Source of the DNA: Synechococcus sp. AG-670-F04
Lineage (GTDB): Bacteria; Cyanobacteriota; Cyanobacteriia; PCC-6307; Cyanobiaceae
Reading direction: 5' to 3'
NCBI GenBank assembly: GCA_003211515.1
Contig: QCSN01000012.1
Span: forward strand, 1-48,921
Length of the DNA: 48,921 bases
The position numbers and the translations under genes were made by a program. The notes below the pieces were generated by a model. It did not search any database and had not been told where the DNA came from. It saw nothing but the letters and a program-made list of their open reading frames with translations. Positions within the stretch are counted from its first letter, which is position 1. Every line of letters begins with the position of its first letter. This document shows positions 44,850 through 48,921 of this stretch, piece by piece.

Positions 44850-45779
44850 ATGGGGACGTCCCCCTTCGCTCTCGTGATGACGCTGCTTGCTGCAGCTCCT
44901 CCGGTGGGAGAGCCCCCACCGATGACCCAGGCCGCCTTTGAACAATTGCTGCTCAGCCGGGATCTGGTTGAGTTGCAGCAGGGCTGTCGCTTGGCGTTGA
45001 CCGATGGGATGCCTGAACGACTACAGCTGATCCGCGATCGTCTGATTGCACTTGACCCCAGGCCCCAGAGCGTCGATCAGGTGTTCACCACAACCCAGGC
45101 GTTGATGGTGTGTCGTTCGCCTGAGAGTGCGCTAGTGGTTCTGAACCGCTGGAGTCCTGCAGCTGGTGAGCAACGACGGCGTTGGTTGCTGATGGCTTGG
45201 CAGGCAGCGGATGCGGCGTTGGACCATCCACGCGCCGCGTTGATGCTGCGGCGGCTGGTGAACGGCGACCTGCAGGCACTTGAACGGGAAGAGCTGGTGG
45301 AAGCCGGGGATGGCGCTGCGGAGTCACCGCTGGTGAGGGTCAACGGCCTGGACCGGCTCGCGCACCATGAAGCCTCAGCCGGGGATTCCATCGCGGCTGC
45401 AGCGGTATTGCTCGCCGGACGGGAGACGGGGGCAGTGGCGGCGAGGCGTCTGGGCATGGCCGCTGATCTCCTGGCCGAGGAAGATTCAGAACAGGCGGAT
45501 GCCTTGCTGGAACTGGCGCTCGATCAGGCCGCAGCGGATGAGGCCTGGAGTTTGGCGGTCGAGCTCCTGCGTGTTCAGTTGCGTCTGCAGCTGGCTGCCG
45601 GTGGCGATGGGGCTCGTCCCCGGGAACGGCTGGAACGGCTCACCTCACGGCTGGATGACCGCTACAGCCTCTGGACGCTGCAGGAGGGGGCCGTGGAACC
45701 GGATCCGTCGTTGCGGTCGCCACGCGTACCCGGTGGTCATGCTGCTGTAGAGGAACCCTCTGTTGAGGCAACGCCATGA
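44850..45779 (+). CDS. Hypothetical exported or membrane-attached protein
   Basis: I choose ATG 44850 ([20 protein letters not shown]), which gives a plausible signal peptide; a longer frame starts at 44811. The 309-residue product is Ala/Leu/Arg-rich and almost wholly helical, with repeated [20 protein letters not shown]-like segments suggesting TPR-type repeats. The C-terminal 25 residues are Pro/Glu-rich. It lies between divergent purD and purC, and its last four bases overlap purC. No family is recognised; position beside purine genes need not imply a purine role. Confidence 0.75.
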   Translation: MGTSPFALVMTLLAAAPPVGEPPPMTQAAFEQLLLSRDLVELQQGCRLALTDGMPERLQLIRDRLIALDPRPQSVDQVFTTTQALMVCRSPESALVVLNRWSPAAGEQRRRWLLMAWQAADAALDHPRAALMLRRLVNGDLQALEREELVEAGDGAAESPLVRVNGLDRLAHHEASAGDSIAAAAVLLAGRETGAVAARRLGMAADLLAEEDSEQADALLELALDQAAADEAWSLAVELLRVQLRLQLAAGGDGARPRERLERLTSRLDDRYSLWTLQEGAVEPDPSLRSPRVPGGHAAVEEPSVEATP

Positions 45780-46528
45780 CTCCTGACCACGGAGAGCTGC
45801 TCTACGAAGGCAAAGCCAAACGGGTGTTCGCTCTCCCTGATCCTGGACAGGTGTTGGTGGAATACAAAAACGATGCAACAGCGTTCAATGCCCAGAAGAA
45901 AGCTCAGCTTGAGGACAAAGGACGACTGAACTGCCAGATCTCAGCCCGTTTGTTCGAACTGCTGGCCGTTGCCGGAATCCCCACCCACTACGTCGGTCTC
46001 GCCGGAGAGACTTGGATGGTGGTGCAGCGAGTTGAGATCATTCCACTGGAGGTGGTGCTGCGCAACATCGCCACAGGATCCCTCTGCCGGCAGACCCCGA
46101 TCGCGCAGGGCACCCAGCTCGATCCTCCCCTGCTCGACCTTTATTACAAGGACGACGCGCTGGGGGACCCCCTGCTCACCGATGCCAGGGTCCGCCTGCT
46201 CGGGGTTGCGGATGAGGCGCGATTGTCAGCGATCGAACAATTGGCCCGACGTGTGAATGGGTTGTTGCTGGCCTTCTTCGATGCCATCGACCTGCAATTG
46301 GTGGATTTCAAGCTCGAAATGGGTCTCAACGCTGCGGGTGATCTGCTGCTGGCCGATGAGATCAGTCCAGATACTTGTCGTCTCTGGGACCGAAGGACCG
46401 GAGATGTTGACGATCGAATCCTTGATAAGGATCGATTCCGTAAGGATTTAGGCGGTGTGATGGAGGCCTACGGGGAGGTCCTCAAACGGGTCCAAGCCTC
46501 GACCTCCAACCCTGTCAACTGCCTGTAA
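45776..46528 (+). CDS. purC: SAICAR synthetase
   Basis: This enzyme joins aspartate to CAIR in purine synthesis. The 250-residue protein starts [20 protein letters not shown], where GKAKRVF is the ATP-binding signature, and contains [32 protein letters not shown] and [15 protein letters not shown]. All are family hallmarks, and the length is normal. It overlaps the upstream hypothetical gene by four bases (ATGA), implying coupled translation. Confidence 0.97.
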   Translation: MTPDHGELLYEGKAKRVFALPDPGQVLVEYKNDATAFNAQKKAQLEDKGRLNCQISARLFELLAVAGIPTHYVGLAGETWMVVQRVEIIPLEVVLRNIATGSLCRQTPIAQGTQLDPPLLDLYYKDDALGDPLLTDARVRLLGVADEARLSAIEQLARRVNGLLLAFFDAIDLQLVDFKLEMGLNAAGDLLLADEISPDTCRLWDRRTGDVDDRILDKDRFRKDLGGVMEAYGEVLKRVQASTSNPVNCL

Positions 46529-46569
46529 GGTCGGCGAAACTTTTTCAGGCTTCAGCCCGGGACCCCTCG

Positions 46570-48813
46570 ATGACCCGACGTTCCTCCTGCCGCAGAGCGG
46601 TCTCCGTCCGTCAGGGTGTTCTCGGCTTGGCCTTGGGTCTTCCCTTCCTCTGGGGGGCTCCTTTGCATGCGCAGGAGGTGGAGACCACCGAGGAGGTCGA
46701 GGAAACCGTTACGGAAGTCGAGACCATTGATGTCGAGCAGGTTCCTGGTGAGCCTCCGGTGGTTCAGGAGCAATTCGAGGTCGAGGCGACCGAGACGGTT
46801 ATTGAAGAGCCGAGGGTTTTGATCTCAGAAGTGCTGATTGAGGGAATCAGCGGTCATCCTGAAGAAGAGCGCCTGCAGCTCGAGGCCTACGACGCAATGC
46901 AGGTGCGACCTGGCAGTCGCGTCACCCGTGATGAACTGCAGCGTGATCTCAATGCCATCCAGGCCACCGGCTGGTTCTCAGATGTGCGGATCACTCCTGT
47001 GGATGGTCCGCTGGGGGTTCAAATCATTGTTCAGGTGGAACCGTTCCCCACGCTGAGCGGTGTTCTGCTCGATCCACCCAGCGATGAGCTGCCCGACTCC
47101 GTTGTCGAGGACACCTTTGGGTCGGATTTCGGGAGGACTTTGAACCTCAACGACCTTCAACAACGGATGAAGGAGCTGCAGAAGTGGTTTGCGGATCAGG
47201 GCTATTCCCTGGCCCGGATCACCGGACCGGAGCGGGTCAGTCCCGACGGCGTTGTGACGTTGCGACTCACCCAGGGCACGGTGCAGGGTTTGGAGGTTGT
47301 GTTCCTCAACAAGGAGGGGGATGCCGAGGATGAGAACGGAAACCCAATCAAGGGCAAGACCAAAGAGTGGGTGGTCAGTCGTGAGATCTCGATTCAGCCC
47401 GGTGATCCGTTCAACCGCAACAAGCTTGAGGCAGATATCAAGCGCCTTTACGGGACCCAGCTGTTCAGTGATGTGAAGGTCACGCTGAAGCCTGTTCCTC
47501 AGCAGCCCGGTGATGTGGTGATCGTGCTCGGCATCATCGAGCAATCCACTGGTCAGCTGTCCGGTGGTCTTGGATACAGCCAGAGCCAGGGTGTTTTTGG
47601 CCAGGTGCAGCTGCAGGACAGCAATTTCTTCGGCCGCGCCTGGAACATGGGTCTCAATGTCACCTATGGCCAGTACGGCGGCCTGGCTAACATCAACTTC
47701 CGTGATCCGTGGATCTACGGCGACAAACACCGCACATCGTTTGCCGGTTCACTGTTCCTCAGCCAGGAAGTGCCCCAGGCGTTCCAGAGTGAAGACAATG
47801 GAAACATCCGCACCGTTGATGGGTATGTGGATAACGGCAACAAGTACGCCTACAACATCAATTCTGATAAAAACCCCTCCGACGGCAAGTTTAGTTCCGT
47901 CAGCCGGGCCGAGGATGAATTCCCAAATCGGAGTTGGTTCGATTTCGAGGGTGATTCAGTCGCATTGCGCAAAACCGGAGGCAATTTCTTCTTCGTACGC
48001 CCTCTCAACGGCGGTGATCCTTTCAAGGACACCCCCTGGAAAGCGCTTTTGGGTGTGTCCTACAGCAATGTTCGACCGATAAATTTCGCAGCGGATTCAC
48101 GACCCTATGGAGCATCCACTAACAATTACAAGAAAGGACGCATCAAGAACAAAGACATCATCTGCATTTCCTACAACTGTGCGGACAGCAACGACCTGAT
48201 CAGCGTTCGATTTGCAGCGACTTACAACAATGTCAACGACCCTCGTAATCCCTCCAGCGGCAATTTCTTCACAGCCACCACAGAGCAATTCATCGGTGTG
48301 AACGAGGATTCACCCACGTTCAATCGTTTACGGGCCAATTACACCCAGTTCTTCCCTGTGAACTGGTTGAAACTTCACAAGGGTTGCAGGCCCAAGCGCG
48401 GTGAAAAAGGCGATTGCCCACAGGCGATTGGTCTGCAGGTCAAGGCGGGAACAATCGTCGGCTCCCTGCCTCCCTACGAAGCCTTCTGCGTTGGTGGAAC
48501 GAATTCCGTTCGTGGCTGGTACAACTGCGATATGGCTGTGGCACGCAGCTTTGGGGAAATCACCCTCGAATATCGATTCCCGATCATCAGCATCTTCTCT
48601 GGGGAGGTGTTCGTCGATGCCGGTACCGATTTCGGAACCCAGAAAAATGTTCCTGGCAAGCCAGGTTTGTTGCTCGACAAGGATGGTTCCGGTGTGTCGG
48701 TCGGTACCGGTGTGATCGTTACCACTCCCGTTGGCCCTCTGCGTCTTGAGGTGGCCAGCAAGGACTTCTCAGGAGATTGGCGCTTCAACCTCGGAGTGGG
48801 CTGGAAGTTCTAG
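46570..48813 (+). CDS. Omp85/BamA family outer-membrane assembly protein
   Basis: A 747-residue outer-membrane protein that inserts beta-barrels or moves proteins. A signal peptide (VLGLALGLPFLWGAPLHAQE) is followed by an acidic, Glu-rich linker of about 45 residues (ETTEEVEETVTEVETIDVEQ). POTRA domains come next (LISEVLIEGISG, ATGWFSDVRITPVDG, and YGTQLFSDVKVTLKP). The C-terminal barrel has GGTNSVRGWYNCDMAVARS, the VRG/Y motif family, and ends in the aromatic WKF. The length and Glu-rich linker are typical of cyanobacterial Omp85. It overlaps lpxC by one base, so the two are cotranscribed. Confidence 0.95.
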   Translation: MTRRSSCRRAVSVRQGVLGLALGLPFLWGAPLHAQEVETTEEVEETVTEVETIDVEQVPGEPPVVQEQFEVEATETVIEEPRVLISEVLIEGISGHPEEERLQLEAYDAMQVRPGSRVTRDELQRDLNAIQATGWFSDVRITPVDGPLGVQIIVQVEPFPTLSGVLLDPPSDELPDSVVEDTFGSDFGRTLNLNDLQQRMKELQKWFADQGYSLARITGPERVSPDGVVTLRLTQGTVQGLEVVFLNKEGDAEDENGNPIKGKTKEWVVSREISIQPGDPFNRNKLEADIKRLYGTQLFSDVKVTLKPVPQQPGDVVIVLGIIEQSTGQLSGGLGYSQSQGVFGQVQLQDSNFFGRAWNMGLNVTYGQYGGLANINFRDPWIYGDKHRTSFAGSLFLSQEVPQAFQSEDNGNIRTVDGYVDNGNKYAYNINSDKNPSDGKFSSVSRAEDEFPNRSWFDFEGDSVALRKTGGNFFFVRPLNGGDPFKDTPWKALLGVSYSNVRPINFAADSRPYGASTNNYKKGRIKNKDIICISYNCADSNDLISVRFAATYNNVNDPRNPSSGNFFTATTEQFIGVNEDSPTFNRLRANYTQFFPVNWLKLHKGCRPKRGEKGDCPQAIGLQVKAGTIVGSLPPYEAFCVGGTNSVRGWYNCDMAVARSFGEITLEYRFPIISIFSGEVFVDAGTDFGTQKNVPGKPGLLLDKDGSGVSVGTGVIVTTPVGPLRLEVASKDFSGDWRFNLGVGWKF

Positions 48814-48921
48814 TGACACTTTGGCCTCAGGACTATTCCGAGCCCTGGACCCTCACCCGCTCTGTTGAGCGTTCCGGGGTTGGCCTGCATCACGGCTGTG
48901 CGTCAACAGTAACGCTGCTGC
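48813..48921 (+). CDS. lpxC: UDP-3-O-acyl-N-acetylglucosamine deacetylase, 5' part
   Basis: GTG 48813 opens a frame that runs off the right edge after 36 codons. PWTLTRSVERSGVGLHHGCA matches the LpxC start, where the conserved R-V-RSGVGLHSG precedes the first catalytic region. LpxC commits to lipid A synthesis. The gene is truncated by the window. Confidence 0.9.
   Translation, partial: MTLWPQDYSEPWTLTRSVERSGVGLHHGCASTVTLL

Overview
The window looks like a marine picocyanobacterium of the Synechococcus type. It carries a complete kaiABC clock locus with a full-length kaiA (Prochlorococcus lacks kaiA), the NblS-type histidine kinase, a high-light-inducible protein, psbY, a flavodoxin, glnB with a perfect NtcA box, and an Omp85 gene followed by lpxC. 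This is inferred from gene content; no taxonomic search was possible.

Layout. (1) 1-2934: glnB, an amidase-like gene whose 3' end lies antisense to glnB, and purB; ordinary GC-rich backbone. (2) 2944-17498: a surface-polysaccharide region. It holds a Wza/KpsD-type export protein, an OlsB-like N-acyltransferase, an acyl carrier protein, a ketoacyl-ACP synthase, a KpsS-like transferase fused to a PlsC-type acyltransferase, KpsC, a CMP-nonulosonate synthetase (NeuA type), three tandem glycosyltransferase-like proteins (DUF6716 type) and a multi-domain NeuB. (3) 17495-20019: a micro-ORF and three sulfotransferases. Composition becomes AT-rich inside neuB. (4) 20020-34029: an AT-rich, gene-poor island. 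It contains small hypothetical or membrane proteins, psbY, a ferredoxin, a flavodoxin, an Hli protein, a DUF2805 protein, a DUF1330 protein, a mini RTX protein, a DoxX protein and several decayed reading frames. (5) 34030-48921: backbone again, with yebC, truB, a methyltransferase, a DUF2127-like protein, rpmA-rplU, kaiABC, nblS, purD, a hypothetical protein, purC, Omp85 and the start of lpxC.

How the genes fit together. KpsS and KpsC normally build a beta-Kdo linker on phosphatidylglycerol as the lipid end of ABC-exported capsules. Here that pair is linked to a set of lipid-making genes: dedicated ACP, condensing enzyme, OlsB-like N-acyltransferase, and an O-acyltransferase fused directly to KpsS. 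It is also linked to genes for a CMP-activated nonulosonic acid (neuA, neuB) and to sulfotransferases. My main inference is a cyanobacterial capsule or glycolipid system that makes its own lipid anchor, possibly an N-acyl-amino-acid lipid, and carries a sulfated, sialic-acid-like glycan. No single gene is novel; the combination and the KpsS-acyltransferase fusion are what deserve testing.

The AT-rich island contains several short frames that read like protein but are interrupted by one stop codon or a frame change. It also holds small genes of 36-59 codons that a length cutoff would miss, including a clear psbY with a TTG start.
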